From contig JAOARN010000047.1 of the NCBI GenBank assembly GCA_025210485.1, positions 1-64,000 of the forward strand: 64,000 nt of DNA. The letters are read 5' to 3'. The notes beneath the pieces were generated by a model. The model saw only the letters and a program-made list of their open reading frames with translations, had not been told where the DNA came from and did not search any database. Source of the DNA: Marinifilaceae bacterium (GTDB lineage: Bacteria > Bacteroidota > Bacteroidia > Bacteroidales > Marinifilaceae). The translations under genes and the position numbers were made by a program. Each line of letters starts with the position of its first letter. Within the stretch, counting starts at the first letter, position 1. Shown here piece by piece: positions 53,237 through 63,297 of this stretch.

Positions 53237-54703
53237 CTATACAGCAGGGGTGAATTTTTTTACCTTAGTAATATCATTCGCCTCATAGATAACAAAAAAT
53301 TCATTATTCTTATTCGAAACAATCTTAATATTACTAGCCTCAACACTTTCTAACTCAACAGCCTCAGACCAAACATTAAGTTCAGTATCAAAATACATAT
53401 ACATAGGAGTCTTAATATCATTCAAGTAAACTAACATAATCTCACCATTAGGACTTACAGATAAATCATAATATCTTGAACTAGCGTCAACGATATCAGC
53501 ACCAATTTTGGACCATTGTTGCTTAGCAGCGTTATACTTTTTAACCTTAAGAATATATTCTTTATTTCCATCAGTATCTTGAGCAATAACTACAACCACA
53601 TTACCATTTTGGTCAGCACCAATTTTTGGAGCACCTCGAGTATAAACAACGCTACTTTCGCCATCTTTAAGTTTGTCGCCTAAAACAGTCCAAACATTAT
53701 TTTCAAGTTTACTTACCGAAATATCCATAGGGTCGCTAACGTCCATAGAAGAAAGATATGTAATACCATTAATAGTTTTTGTATCAATAGCAAAAGAAGT
53801 TAAATCATCAGCTCTACCAGTAATAGGTGAATTAGTCCAAACTGAATTAAATGATTTAATATTCAGTGCTCTTTTAATATAAGCACCATCAGTAGCAGCA
53901 TTTATACTAGCCACAACAGGAGTATTTCCAGAAAACACCATATTAATATTAGAGGTTTTAACACCAGAAAAAGCCTTTTGACCAACAACAGACCAAGAAC
54001 CTGACTCATATTTCATAGCTGTTGTTTTGTAGGCAGAACTACCAGTATTTGGATCCTCTTCGTAATCAAGATAAGCCACATATGGAATCCCTTCATCAGA
54101 AATATTAAAATTAGAATATCTAGCACGTGCAGCCGAAAAACCATCTTTACCAACCTGATCCCAAGAAGTTCCGTTTAATTTCACCATAGCGGCTAAATAT
54201 CCATCATCGCTTGATTTTTCGTAACCCAAATAAGGAGTTCCCGTTTTTGGGTCAGTTGTTATATTTACAGAATATACAGGATATGTAAAATCAGGTAAAT
54301 TAGACCATTCACCCAATACCGATTTCACAATCTTAACAGTATATTTCTTATTTGTATCTCCATTTTTCACAATAAAATCAACAGGAGCTTCGTAATTGTT
54401 CGCAGTTTCTTTTGAAACCTGAACTGTGCCATTAAGCTCTACAGTAGCGCCATCTGTTATTGTAAATCTGGCCTTTAGAGCTGCCTTCGATATTTCATCT
54501 GACATATTAATAATAATATTATCAGTAATATTCTCTACTATATAGTCTTTGTGAAGAACATCAGCATTATCTTCCGCATAAAATCCAAAACTAAGAATTT
54601 CGGCTTTAAGCTCAATTTTTTCGACTTCATCATCATCAGAACATGAGCACAGAATGCTTACTAGACATAAAATAAGACCAAGGTTTTTTAGAATTTTTTT
54701 CAT
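53237..54703 (-). CDS. Lipoprotein with Ig-like (DUF5018-like) and beta-propeller regions
   Basis: 488 residues. The lipobox SILCSCSDDDE gives a lipidated Cys (about residue 21) followed by an acidic export tract. About 35-130 is a DUF5018-like Ig module (MSDEISKAALKARFTITDGA, VDFIVKNGDTNKKYTVKI). About 135-480 is a propeller of units built around WxxVG (SWDQVGKDGFSAARARYSNF, SWSVVGQKAFSG, VWTVLGDKLKDGESS, QWSKIGADIVDASSR). It probably sits on the outer membrane and binds a ligand. It starts 30 bp after the M16 peptidase stop and is likely co-transcribed with it. Confidence 0.8.
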   Translation of the reverse strand: MKKILKNLGLILCLVSILCSCSDDDEVEKIELKAEILSFGFYAEDNADVLHKDYIVENITDNIIINMSDEISKAALKARFTITDGATVELNGTVQVSKETANNYEAPVDFIVKNGDTNKKYTVKIVKSVLGEWSNLPDFTYPVYSVNITTDPKTGTPYLGYEKSSDDGYLAAMVKLNGTSWDQVGKDGFSAARARYSNFNISDEGIPYVAYLDYEEDPNTGSSAYKTTAMKYESGSWSVVGQKAFSGVKTSNINMVFSGNTPVVASINAATDGAYIKRALNIKSFNSVWTNSPITGRADDLTSFAIDTKTINGITYLSSMDVSDPMDISVSKLENNVWTVLGDKLKDGESSVVYTRGAPKIGADQNGNVVVVIAQDTDGNKEYILKVKKYNAAKQQWSKIGADIVDASSRYYDLSVSPNGEIMLVYLNDIKTPMYMYFDTELNVWSEAVELESVEASNIKIVSNKNNEFFVIYEANDITKVKKFTPAV

Positions 54704-54733
54704 AACTAATTTTTTTAATAAATTTTATTTGAG

Positions 54734-57556
54734 TTACTTTTTTGGGTATAGAATTGAAATTAATTTTTCATTCTTTAAGAAATTGTTTTTTATAAATGCA
54801 GCCAATTCCTGGGCTGTTACTTCCTCTATGTGTTTTTGATAATTTACAACATATTCCCAATCAGAATTTTGATTAAATATTGTATTTCTTAAAGCAGCAC
54901 TCCAAAAGATATTTTTTTTCTTTTTGGTTAGATAAGAATTTGTCATATTCAACTTTATATTTTCGAGATACTGGCTTAATGATTCAGGATTTTTGGTATA
55001 CTTTTGCAATTCGGACTCACAGACTTCGACTAATTCCTCAGCCCTTTGGTCATCACAGTAAAACTGAATAGTGTTTCTTTGATAAGCATCTGGGTATTTT
55101 GCAAGCCCAGAACTAGCGCCAACACTATAAACAGCTCCCATTTCCTCTCTTATCTTTTTCAGTAGAATACTTCGGACTACATTCTTAGACATCTCACATA
55201 ATATTCTATCTTTTCTCAGATCCGAATTTTCCTTAGCAGATTGAGTAATAATAGAAACTAAAGCTTTTGGAGAATCAGAGACATTTCCTGCGAAGACAGT
55301 ATCCAAATCGAAGTTCATTTTTTTGTGATACTTATAATTAGAGCTATAATCCCCCGAAGGAAGAGAGCCTATATATTTTTTAATATATGATTTCAGTTCA
55401 GATAATCTTAGATCTGAGATTATTACAAAATTATAATCTTGAGCAGTTCCAAAGGATTTATTGAAGATATTTAAAATTTCAGATTTATGAAGTTCTTTTT
55501 CGATGAGTTGCTCATCCATACGCCTATTAGTATAATCCATTCCATTAACCATATAGGCAAGTTCACGAGAGAATTTATCTTTCTCTGTTTCAATCTTATT
55601 TTTTATCTTAGTAATCGATTTTTCCTTTATTTTCTCAAATTCTTTATCATTAAATTTGGCATGAGTCCACTTCAAATTCAAAAGTTCAAATAATGTTTTA
55701 AGTTCAGAATTATCAGCTTGACCAGCTACTCCAGTTCTAGACTTGTCAATAAGGAATCTAACTTTTGCAGATTTACCAATCAAGTAGTTACTAATTTCAT
55801 CTCGGGTGTAGTTACCTGCACCGCTCATAGCAACAGTTGCCTGAGTATACAATCCTGTCAGATACAAACTCGAATCCAAACTATACAGACCACCTGCTCT
55901 AAATCCATTTATGCTTGTTGAATTATTTTCTTTTTCCGATTTTCTATAATATATATTTGCACCATTTGACAGGACTAATTTTGTCACATTTATCTCAGGA
56001 ATTAGTTTTTCTGAGACAATTTCACCAGCCTTTATCTTATAGTTGATCAATCTCTTAGGGATTTTCTCTTTTTTATTAAATCTATCAATTTTCGATTTAC
56101 GAATTTCATCTACAATTGAATAAAACTCATTCGAATCAGGAAGTGATTTTTTAAGACTATCAGGACAGGTAATCAGATAACGTGTTTGCTTAGGGATAAA
56201 AGTCGATTTTATATAATTGAGAACACTCAATGAATCTTGTTTCTTAATACTTTTTTTAATCAATTTAAACTTTTCATATTTATCGATTAATGTATTATTA
56301 TAATAGAAATCTGTTTTCATAGCATTGATTGCAGCTACAGGATCTTTTTCCTTATTTTGCTTTAAACTACGTTCCCAGGATTTCAGATACTCAATCTTAA
56401 GTTTATTTATCTCTGCATTAGTAAAGCCAAATCGAAGAATCCTTTCATACTCTGTCAGATAATCAATCAATGCTTGTTTAGCTTCATTATTATTTAACTC
56501 GCAGGCAGACATAACTACAGCTTTGGTATTCATAAAATTACCGATATTTGTTTTAGCTGAAGAATACTTAGTATTCTCTTTCATTAAAGTTCTCATGCGA
56601 GCATTGAACAGAGAAGGAATCATTTTTCTTTTAAAGTCTGTTATAAATGCCTCTCTGGTTCTGATATTTGCAGACATTTCAGCTAATTGTATTGTGCTAA
56701 ATTCAATCTCTTTGAAGGCATCATTAGCCAAAAGCTGATAATCTGTATTAGAGAAGTTATTGATATGATAATTTTTTGGTTTGTTTTTATTTGAAGCATT
56801 CAGAGAACCAAACCATTTTTTTATTTTATTTCTCACATCATCCACATCTATATCTCCACTTACAGCCACCGCCATTAGATTAGGACTATAATAATCTTTA
56901 TAGAAATTACGTAATCTATCATAACTACATCTTAGAATTACTGATGTATCTCCAATTACCTTTCTTTTTGAATATCGAGAATCGTTGAGTAATATATTCA
57001 AAAATGCTTGCGAGGCTTCATTCTTAGGCCCTTGCTTAGATCTCCATTCCGAAAAAATCACACCTCTCTCACTATCAATTTCTTTAGCCTCTAACTTCAA
57101 TCTTCCCGCCCAATCGGATAAGATACAAATTGCCGAATCGAGAAGCTGATTATTATTAGAAGAAAGACTTAACTTATAAATAGTCTCATTATAAGAAGTG
57201 TGAGCATTAATGTCTTTTCCAAATTTTGCTCCATTTGATTCCAAATATTTAATTAAACCATTAGCTGGAAAATGCTCAGTACCATTAAAAGCCATATGTT
57301 CAAGAAAATGAGCAAGCCCTCTCTGTTCTTCATTTTCATACACAGATCCAACTTTAAGAAACAATCGAAGTACTACTTTATTTTCTGTATTTTTGGTTGG
57401 ATATATATAATATCTCATACCATTAGACAAACTGTCCTTTACTAAATTTTTATCTTGTTTTAAATTTTGCGCATACAATGAACTATGCAAAACCAAGAAT
57501 AAAAAACTATATTTTATTAGTTTTAAAATCATCTCCCTCAGTATTTTAACCATCAT
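54734..57556 (-). CDS. M16-family (insulinase-type) zinc peptidase, exported
   Basis: 940 residues, a full two-half M16 enzyme. An N-terminal hydrophobic segment (about 10-29, ending SSLYAQ) is a signal peptide. Either M1 or M9 (57532) may be the true start. The active site HFLEH at 83-87 (inverted zinc motif HxxEH) lies in LAHFLEHMAFNGTEHF. The third ligand region with the downstream Glu is near ERGVIFSEW. The C-terminal half is the inactive M16_C domain (RTGVAGQADNSELKTLFELL). It would cleave peptides in the periplasm. It lies 0.3 kb downstream of the SusCD/FecR operon on the same strand. Confidence 0.92.
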   Translation of the reverse strand: MMVKILREMILKLIKYSFLFLVLHSSLYAQNLKQDKNLVKDSLSNGMRYYIYPTKNTENKVVLRLFLKVGSVYENEEQRGLAHFLEHMAFNGTEHFPANGLIKYLESNGAKFGKDINAHTSYNETIYKLSLSSNNNQLLDSAICILSDWAGRLKLEAKEIDSERGVIFSEWRSKQGPKNEASQAFLNILLNDSRYSKRKVIGDTSVILRCSYDRLRNFYKDYYSPNLMAVAVSGDIDVDDVRNKIKKWFGSLNASNKNKPKNYHINNFSNTDYQLLANDAFKEIEFSTIQLAEMSANIRTREAFITDFKRKMIPSLFNARMRTLMKENTKYSSAKTNIGNFMNTKAVVMSACELNNNEAKQALIDYLTEYERILRFGFTNAEINKLKIEYLKSWERSLKQNKEKDPVAAINAMKTDFYYNNTLIDKYEKFKLIKKSIKKQDSLSVLNYIKSTFIPKQTRYLITCPDSLKKSLPDSNEFYSIVDEIRKSKIDRFNKKEKIPKRLINYKIKAGEIVSEKLIPEINVTKLVLSNGANIYYRKSEKENNSTSINGFRAGGLYSLDSSLYLTGLYTQATVAMSGAGNYTRDEISNYLIGKSAKVRFLIDKSRTGVAGQADNSELKTLFELLNLKWTHAKFNDKEFEKIKEKSITKIKNKIETEKDKFSRELAYMVNGMDYTNRRMDEQLIEKELHKSEILNIFNKSFGTAQDYNFVIISDLRLSELKSYIKKYIGSLPSGDYSSNYKYHKKMNFDLDTVFAGNVSDSPKALVSIITQSAKENSDLRKDRILCEMSKNVVRSILLKKIREEMGAVYSVGASSGLAKYPDAYQRNTIQFYCDDQRAEELVEVCESELQKYTKNPESLSQYLENIKLNMTNSYLTKKKKNIFWSAALRNTIFNQNSDWEYVVNYQKHIEEVTAQELAAFIKNNFLKNEKLISILYPKK

Positions 57557-57887
57557 TTCAATCTATCAAAATTGAATTTATAAATGATAGTTTTTATTAA
57601 TGAATCAAATACAGCATTAACAATATACAACACCACAAACTCAAAGCCAAGCAATTGTTTTTCTGCATTTTAACCTAAATTACATATCAATTATCAAGAA
57701 AAATAAATATATAATTACCCTATTTGGCAGAACAACTCACACTAAAAATATGATTCTCCACCAAGTATTTATTGCTTAGAATTTGAAATTGTAAATAATT
57801 ATTATTTAGAAAATACAATTTTCATATTCTACATCATTAAAAGCTGTTTTTAATTCATTTTATTTTCGTTATGAAATCTAAATAGAC
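57557..57887. other. Intergenic region between SusCD operon and M16 peptidase gene
   Basis: 331 bp, AT-rich, no ORF. It must carry the M16 gene's promoter unless transcription continues from the SusCD operon. I saw no strong terminator, so read-through is possible. Confidence 0.35.
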
Positions 57888-58355
57888 TTATTCAGATACT
57901 TTTTCAATTATAAGTTCACTATAATTTTTATCAGGTCCAGGCCTTCCAATGTTTATATAAGCAGGATCAACCGATTCAATTTTAATTCTGATAGTGTTAT
58001 CCAAATCATTATTTAGTTCATTTTCCAACCATTTGATTCGTATTGGCATTTCATAGATTCCTTTAGGAATAACAATTTGCGACCCGTTAGTTACTTTCTG
58101 AAAATCTATACCTTCTGTCAGCCCATCACCAACAATAATTGAGTAGTTAACCGTAACATCTTGCTTAAAAGAAGAACCTCCAAGTGAAAAATTATATTCA
58201 GCAATATCTTTTCGATTCCAAACAACCTCAGTCTTACTTAAATTATTATCCATAATGGTGACAAAAGCATTATTGTATGGTTCCTTCTCCTGCTTATTAC
58301 ATGAAGATAGGATTGAAATAAAGACCAAACAGAATGCGAAGCTTATATTTTTCAT
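57888..58355 (-). CDS. Calx-beta/DUF1735-like lipoprotein following SusD
   Basis: 155 residues from ATG 58355, 7 bp after the SusD stop. The longer frame from 58436 overlaps susD and lacks a signal sequence. The lipobox SILSSCNKQ gives lipid Cys18. The body resembles the DUF1735/DUF4843-type immunoglobulin module of SusD-linked lipoproteins (VNYSIIVGDGLTEGIDFQKV, IVIPKGIYEMPIRIKWLENE). Such proteins usually bind the locus's substrate at the cell surface. The substrate is not evident. Confidence 0.78.
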   Translation of the reverse strand: MKNISFAFCLVFISILSSCNKQEKEPYNNAFVTIMDNNLSKTEVVWNRKDIAEYNFSLGGSSFKQDVTVNYSIIVGDGLTEGIDFQKVTNGSQIVIPKGIYEMPIRIKWLENELNNDLDNTIRIKIESVDPAYINIGRPGPDKNYSELIIEKVSE

Positions 58356-58362
58356 AATTCGT

Positions 58363-59820
58363 TTATTTATTTGAACTAGGATTTTGTTCAATATTCCTAT
58401 TTGCATTAGTTTCTTTTTCAGAAATTTGTAAAACATACCTATAATCAGGATAAGTAAGTTCCTTAGTCGAAGAATTAGACTTATTATCTCTGACTAAATT
58501 TTGGTGATGGCGAGAAATGTCAAAAAATCTATGCCCTTCAGCAAAAAATTCAATAGATTTTTGTTCATCAATTAAACTTAACAAAGCTGTTTTATCATCC
58601 GAGATATTAATCTTTGCAGGATCTAAATCATAATTTCGAGAAATTAATTTCGCTATATCCTTTTTTGCAAGTGTTATATTAGGAGTTTCAAGACTTAAAT
58701 AAGCCTCTGCTCTATTGAAGTATATTTCTGACATACGAGAAACAATTGGATTTATTATCTCTTGTTCTCCATCAGAATACTCATACTTATTTGAATATTT
58801 CAATGATTCTATTGCCTTAATAAAATTATTTCTAATATCAGGATACTCATTTGTAACAGGATCACCAGCTAAGTTAGTTTCATTTACAGAAATCGTTTTT
58901 GAAATAAGATTGATAAATTTATCAGAACAGACAACATTTCCTTCATGGAAGGTTCCATAAAGTGTAGAACCCTTATCTTCACCGCTAAATTTGAAAATCA
59001 CCTCATTAGTGTTATTAGCCAAAGAGAATATATTCAAGTATTCATCACCATAACTTATATCCCTATCAGCGATTAATTCTGATGAAATATCAATACAATT
59101 CTGCCACTCGCCTTTATACAAATATACTCTTGACAACAAAGCCTTTACAGCATCTGAACTAATATAGAAACTGCTCACATCATCTATAAGATCGAATAAC
59201 TGGATAGCTTTCTTAAGATCTGCAATAACCTGAACATAAACCTCCTTCGCTGTGTTTCTTTTTGGATTATCATTTACTGTAGCAGGTTTTGTAATTACAG
59301 GTATTCCCATGTGCGATGCATCATCAGTATAAGAGTAATTTTGCGCATAAACAAGGTTTAAAGCAAAATGACAAAAAGCACGGGTATACAATGCTTCAGC
59401 ATAACATCTATTTATCTCATTCTTTTCCTCAGGGAATTTATTCAATAAACTAGTAACATTATCAATAATATTATTTGCATTAGCTATTGATTCATATCCT
59501 TTTCTCCAAATAAACCCAACTGGGCCCGAAGCATCATATCTAGTCAGATCAAAATTAAATAGTGCATAATTCGAATCATTGGTTTTTGTAATATCGACCA
59601 TATCAGCTGTCAAATCTCCATATTTCGAAAATTGACTATCATAAAAACTAAAAAGAGCACTATACATTCCATTTACAGTAGCTTTCATACTTGGAACATC
59701 GGCAAATATTGTAGGAATATCAACCTTTCCTTGATTTCCTACCTCTAAAAAATCCTCACAAGAACAGAAAATGCTAATTGATGCTGCAAGTATTATTATA
59801 TATTTTCTAAAAAATTTCAT
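58363..59820 (-). CDS. RagB/SusD-family outer-membrane substrate-binding lipoprotein
   Basis: 485 residues. The lipobox SIFCSCEDFLEVG gives a lipid Cys at 19 or 21, and EDFLEVGNQG is a typical SusD start. The SusD body is helical (TPR-like): MKATVNGMYSALFSFYDSQF, EALYTRAFCHFALNLVYAQN, GIPVITKPATVNDNPKRNTA, EVYVQVIADLKKAIQLF, then the C-terminal EIYFNRAEAYLSLETPN and SIEFFAEGHRFFDISRHHQN. It caps the SusC barrel and captures substrate. It starts 19 bp after susC. Confidence 0.95.
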   Translation of the reverse strand: MKFFRKYIIILAASISIFCSCEDFLEVGNQGKVDIPTIFADVPSMKATVNGMYSALFSFYDSQFSKYGDLTADMVDITKTNDSNYALFNFDLTRYDASGPVGFIWRKGYESIANANNIIDNVTSLLNKFPEEKNEINRCYAEALYTRAFCHFALNLVYAQNYSYTDDASHMGIPVITKPATVNDNPKRNTAKEVYVQVIADLKKAIQLFDLIDDVSSFYISSDAVKALLSRVYLYKGEWQNCIDISSELIADRDISYGDEYLNIFSLANNTNEVIFKFSGEDKGSTLYGTFHEGNVVCSDKFINLISKTISVNETNLAGDPVTNEYPDIRNNFIKAIESLKYSNKYEYSDGEQEIINPIVSRMSEIYFNRAEAYLSLETPNITLAKKDIAKLISRNYDLDPAKINISDDKTALLSLIDEQKSIEFFAEGHRFFDISRHHQNLVRDNKSNSSTKELTYPDYRYVLQISEKETNANRNIEQNPSSNK

Positions 59821-59839
59821 AGCAATTTATTTATAAAAT

Positions 59840-62800
59840 TTAAAATCTTATACTACTACCAAACACAAAACTAGTTTGCATTGGATATCCATTCATTCCT
59901 GTTTTATATGAATTGGTATCTTTGTCATCATAAGGAGTCCAAACTGCAACATTGTCAACAGTAAGAGAAAGATTACAAGACTTAATGGCTAGTTTTTTCA
60001 ACCACTTGCTGTCTAGTTCATAATTTAGACTTATATTTTTAAGTTTAAAATGAGTTTTCTTTCTCAAAAATCGTGTTGAATTCATAACCGATTTTGTAGA
60101 CACCCCCCATATTGGTTTAGGATTAGAAGCTATATCTCCAGGCTTTTGCCATCTATCAAGCTGATTTACACTTTGATTTTCGGATTCAATTCCATATCCA
60201 TCAGAAGAAACAGCTCTTTCAAATGAGCTAAAACCATATCCTCCATAAACAAATGTTGACATAATACGAAGTGAGAAGTTTTTATATTCAAAAGTATTTG
60301 TCATACCACCTTGAAAAATCGGATTTGCAGATTTATCAGCTATTCTATCATCATAGGAGTATATTTTGGTAATATTTCCATCTTTGTCATACCACATAGG
60401 CATACCGTCAGCAGGATCAACACCAGCCCATCGCACCAAATAATATGTAGACATATCTTTACCAGGCTTTAAAATAGTTGAACCCATAACTTTTTCAGTA
60501 TCATTATACAGCTCCTCCAATCTATTTCTATTATGAGAGATATTAAAATCTGTAGTCCATCTCAATTTTTTATTGATATTTAAAGAATTCACAGAAAGTT
60601 CAATACCCTTATTTGTAACCACGCCAATATTTCTATACACTCTAGTTTGTCCTGTAGTTCTCGAAATATCCATTTTTGTTAACAGGTCCGATGTTTTGTA
60701 AGAATATGCTTCTAGTTCAAAATCAAATCTTTTCATTAATCGAACTCTAATACCAGTATTTAACATACGAGTAGTCTCCCAGCTCAATTTTTCATTTGGC
60801 AAATCACTCATAGAGGCACCAAACGAATTATTATAATTATCACTTTCGTGATATGAGTATCTTCCTTTAGGGTGATGATTATCCATAGAAGAATTACCAC
60901 TTGTTCCTAATGTAAGCTTCAGCTTTAGGACATCAACTAATTCCGAATTATAAAAACCTTCATTGTGAATATTCCAAGAACCACCGATAGAAGCAAAGTT
61001 TGCCCATTTTACCTTTTTACCGAAACGAGAATCCCCATCCTTTCTTAAATTTACGCTTAAGTAATACCTTCTACCATATGAATATTTCATATTTAAGACA
61101 TATGAAAGAGATTTTTTTTCAGAATAACTTCCAGTTCCCTTATTTTCGTCGGCATAGGTAATTTCACGTATATTATCATTTAAGAATCCATAACCTGTTG
61201 CACCTAAGCTCTCACGCTCATGAGACTTAGCTTCAAATACCGCTAAAGCAGACATCTTATGATCACCAATTGTTTTTTTGAAATTCAATTTATTGATAGA
61301 AATCCATCCTAAGAAAAACGAGCCATTTTTATATGAATAAGGCACAGGTTTAGAACCATCTAACTTATATCCACCAGACCAGTTTTTACCAGAGCTATAT
61401 CTGCGTTCCATAATTGAATTATAATCCAAGGCAATCATAGAATTAAAGCTTAAGTAATCTGTTATCTTATAATCAATATCAAAAGAAGATTTTAATGAAA
61501 GAGCTGATTGCTTATTTTCATTTTGTTCTCTTACAGCCATATTATTATAAAACTTAGACAAAGAATAATTTAAACCTGATAAATCTTTTCCACTTACCTT
61601 CTTATTAATCAATCGAAAACTACCATCCTCTGAATAAGGAGATATAATAGGGAGATTAGTATAATAATCATCTCCAGGATTAAATATATCATTCTTGTTG
61701 TATGATGCATAAATATTAGCACCTATCGAAAATTTTTCAGAAAGATTAATTTTATTGGAAGTCCTCAGATTAAACCGTTCAGTCGTATTTCCCTTTATGG
61801 TTCCTTCTTCCTTAAAATAACCACCTGAAACTATAAAATTACCCCGATCATTTCCGCCTGAAGCTGAAATATTTAAAGCTAAATTCGAACCAATTCCATA
61901 AAATTCATCATACCAATCAGTATCTGTTTTAGAATACTGATTTAGATCATTATCTTGATAAGGAAACAATTCAATACTCTTACCCGAATTAACAAAAGCC
62001 TCCTTTGCCAATTCAAGGTATTGCTTAGAATTCAAAACTTTAAATTTTGTTTGTTCATTTATTTTAGAAACACCATATCTAGCATTTGCATTTAAAGAAA
62101 CCTTGCCTTTTTTTGCTTGTTTTGTAGTTATCAGAATAACACCATTAGCACCTTGCGCTCCATAGATAGAAGTAGCATCTGCATCTTTTAGCACAGTCAT
62201 TGTTTCGATATCCATGGGATCAATAAAACTTAAAGGACTAACTGATGTACTAAATCCGCCTGAAATTTGATTGGTTCTATCGCCAGTATAAATAGGCACG
62301 CCATCAATAATCCAAAGTGGCTCATTAGTTCCAGCCATAGAGGCCTCTCCTCTAAGTCTGACCTTCATTCGAGGTCGAGCACTAGATGGGTCGGCTGAAT
62401 TAGGGCTCACAGTCATTCCTGGAACAAGTCCATCCAACAACATATCGATTCGAGAAACAGGCAAACCCTTAAGCTTTTTACTATCAACTTGGAATGAGCT
62501 ACTAACAAGATCTTCTCTTTTCTGCACAGAACCGTAAGCACCACGAATCTGAACTTCATTCATTGAGAATGTTTGATCCTCAAGTTTTACATTTATGCTA
62601 TTAGACTTAGTTATTGCAACTTCTTTTGATTTCATACCAATAAAAGAGAATACTAATTTTAGCCCTGGCTTATCCTCAACCTGAATACTATAATTACCAT
62701 CAATACCAGTAGACACGCCCTTTACTGTACCTTTAACAACCACAGAAACTCCAGGCAAAGGCAGTTTTTTCATATCTGTAACAATACCTTTAATCAGTCT

Positions 62801-63163
62801 TTTTTTCTTTTGTTGATAAATATTAATCGTAGGTTTTGGAGCTATGATATAAATATCATTATCGAAAGTAAATTTCAGATCCTTGTCATCCAATATTGAA
62901 GCTAAAACGATATCCAACTCTCCTTCAGCTTCAACATTCAGGCTATCGAATTCCATAATGTCCTCAGGACAAAATACAAATTCATAACCAGTCATTTTTT
63001 GAATTTTCCAGATTAAATCAGTAAGAGCTATATCCCTTTCCTTGATTTTTATTTTTGATTTTTTCGATTGGTATTCCGCAAAACTATCATTTAATCCACA
63101 TTGTAGAATGAGTATAAAAGCTAGTAATAACTGAAAGACCTTCGGTTTAATTCGCCAATTCAT
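59840..63163 (-). CDS. SusC/RagA-family TonB-dependent transporter with STN domain
   Basis: 1107 residues. After the signal peptide (1-29), an STN domain at about 40-112 (IALTDLIWKIQKMTGYEFVF) marks it as a signal-transducing transporter that talks to FecR and an ECF sigma factor. A carboxypeptidase-D-like domain follows at about 122-205 (IKGIVTDMKKLPLPGVSVVV). The plug is about 205-345 (MTVLKDADATSIYGAQGANG), and the beta-barrel continues to the C-terminal Phe (SFVFGSSIRF). It imports SusD-captured substrate across the outer membrane. The FecR gene lies 134 bp upstream. Confidence 0.95.
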   Translation of the reverse strand: MNWRIKPKVFQLLLAFILILQCGLNDSFAEYQSKKSKIKIKERDIALTDLIWKIQKMTGYEFVFCPEDIMEFDSLNVEAEGELDIVLASILDDKDLKFTFDNDIYIIAPKPTINIYQQKKKRLIKGIVTDMKKLPLPGVSVVVKGTVKGVSTGIDGNYSIQVEDKPGLKLVFSFIGMKSKEVAITKSNSINVKLEDQTFSMNEVQIRGAYGSVQKREDLVSSSFQVDSKKLKGLPVSRIDMLLDGLVPGMTVSPNSADPSSARPRMKVRLRGEASMAGTNEPLWIIDGVPIYTGDRTNQISGGFSTSVSPLSFIDPMDIETMTVLKDADATSIYGAQGANGVILITTKQAKKGKVSLNANARYGVSKINEQTKFKVLNSKQYLELAKEAFVNSGKSIELFPYQDNDLNQYSKTDTDWYDEFYGIGSNLALNISASGGNDRGNFIVSGGYFKEEGTIKGNTTERFNLRTSNKINLSEKFSIGANIYASYNKNDIFNPGDDYYTNLPIISPYSEDGSFRLINKKVSGKDLSGLNYSLSKFYNNMAVREQNENKQSALSLKSSFDIDYKITDYLSFNSMIALDYNSIMERRYSSGKNWSGGYKLDGSKPVPYSYKNGSFFLGWISINKLNFKKTIGDHKMSALAVFEAKSHERESLGATGYGFLNDNIREITYADENKGTGSYSEKKSLSYVLNMKYSYGRRYYLSVNLRKDGDSRFGKKVKWANFASIGGSWNIHNEGFYNSELVDVLKLKLTLGTSGNSSMDNHHPKGRYSYHESDNYNNSFGASMSDLPNEKLSWETTRMLNTGIRVRLMKRFDFELEAYSYKTSDLLTKMDISRTTGQTRVYRNIGVVTNKGIELSVNSLNINKKLRWTTDFNISHNRNRLEELYNDTEKVMGSTILKPGKDMSTYYLVRWAGVDPADGMPMWYDKDGNITKIYSYDDRIADKSANPIFQGGMTNTFEYKNFSLRIMSTFVYGGYGFSSFERAVSSDGYGIESENQSVNQLDRWQKPGDIASNPKPIWGVSTKSVMNSTRFLRKKTHFKLKNISLNYELDSKWLKKLAIKSCNLSLTVDNVAVWTPYDDKDTNSYKTGMNGYPMQTSFVFGSSIRF

Positions 63164-63297
63164 ATTTTATTTATAATTAATCTTATATACTATTTTTCAT
63201 TTTCACAAAAAATCGCTTAGGTTTATTTTATGGGTTTGATTATGATGAATAATTACCTTTATATGGAGCTCCGTTTTTTAATTTTATATTTAGATAA

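Noticed and set aside
58356-58436. Longer N-terminus for the lipoprotein after SusD
   Set aside because: It overlaps susD and would bury the lipoprotein signal; ATG 58355 restores it.
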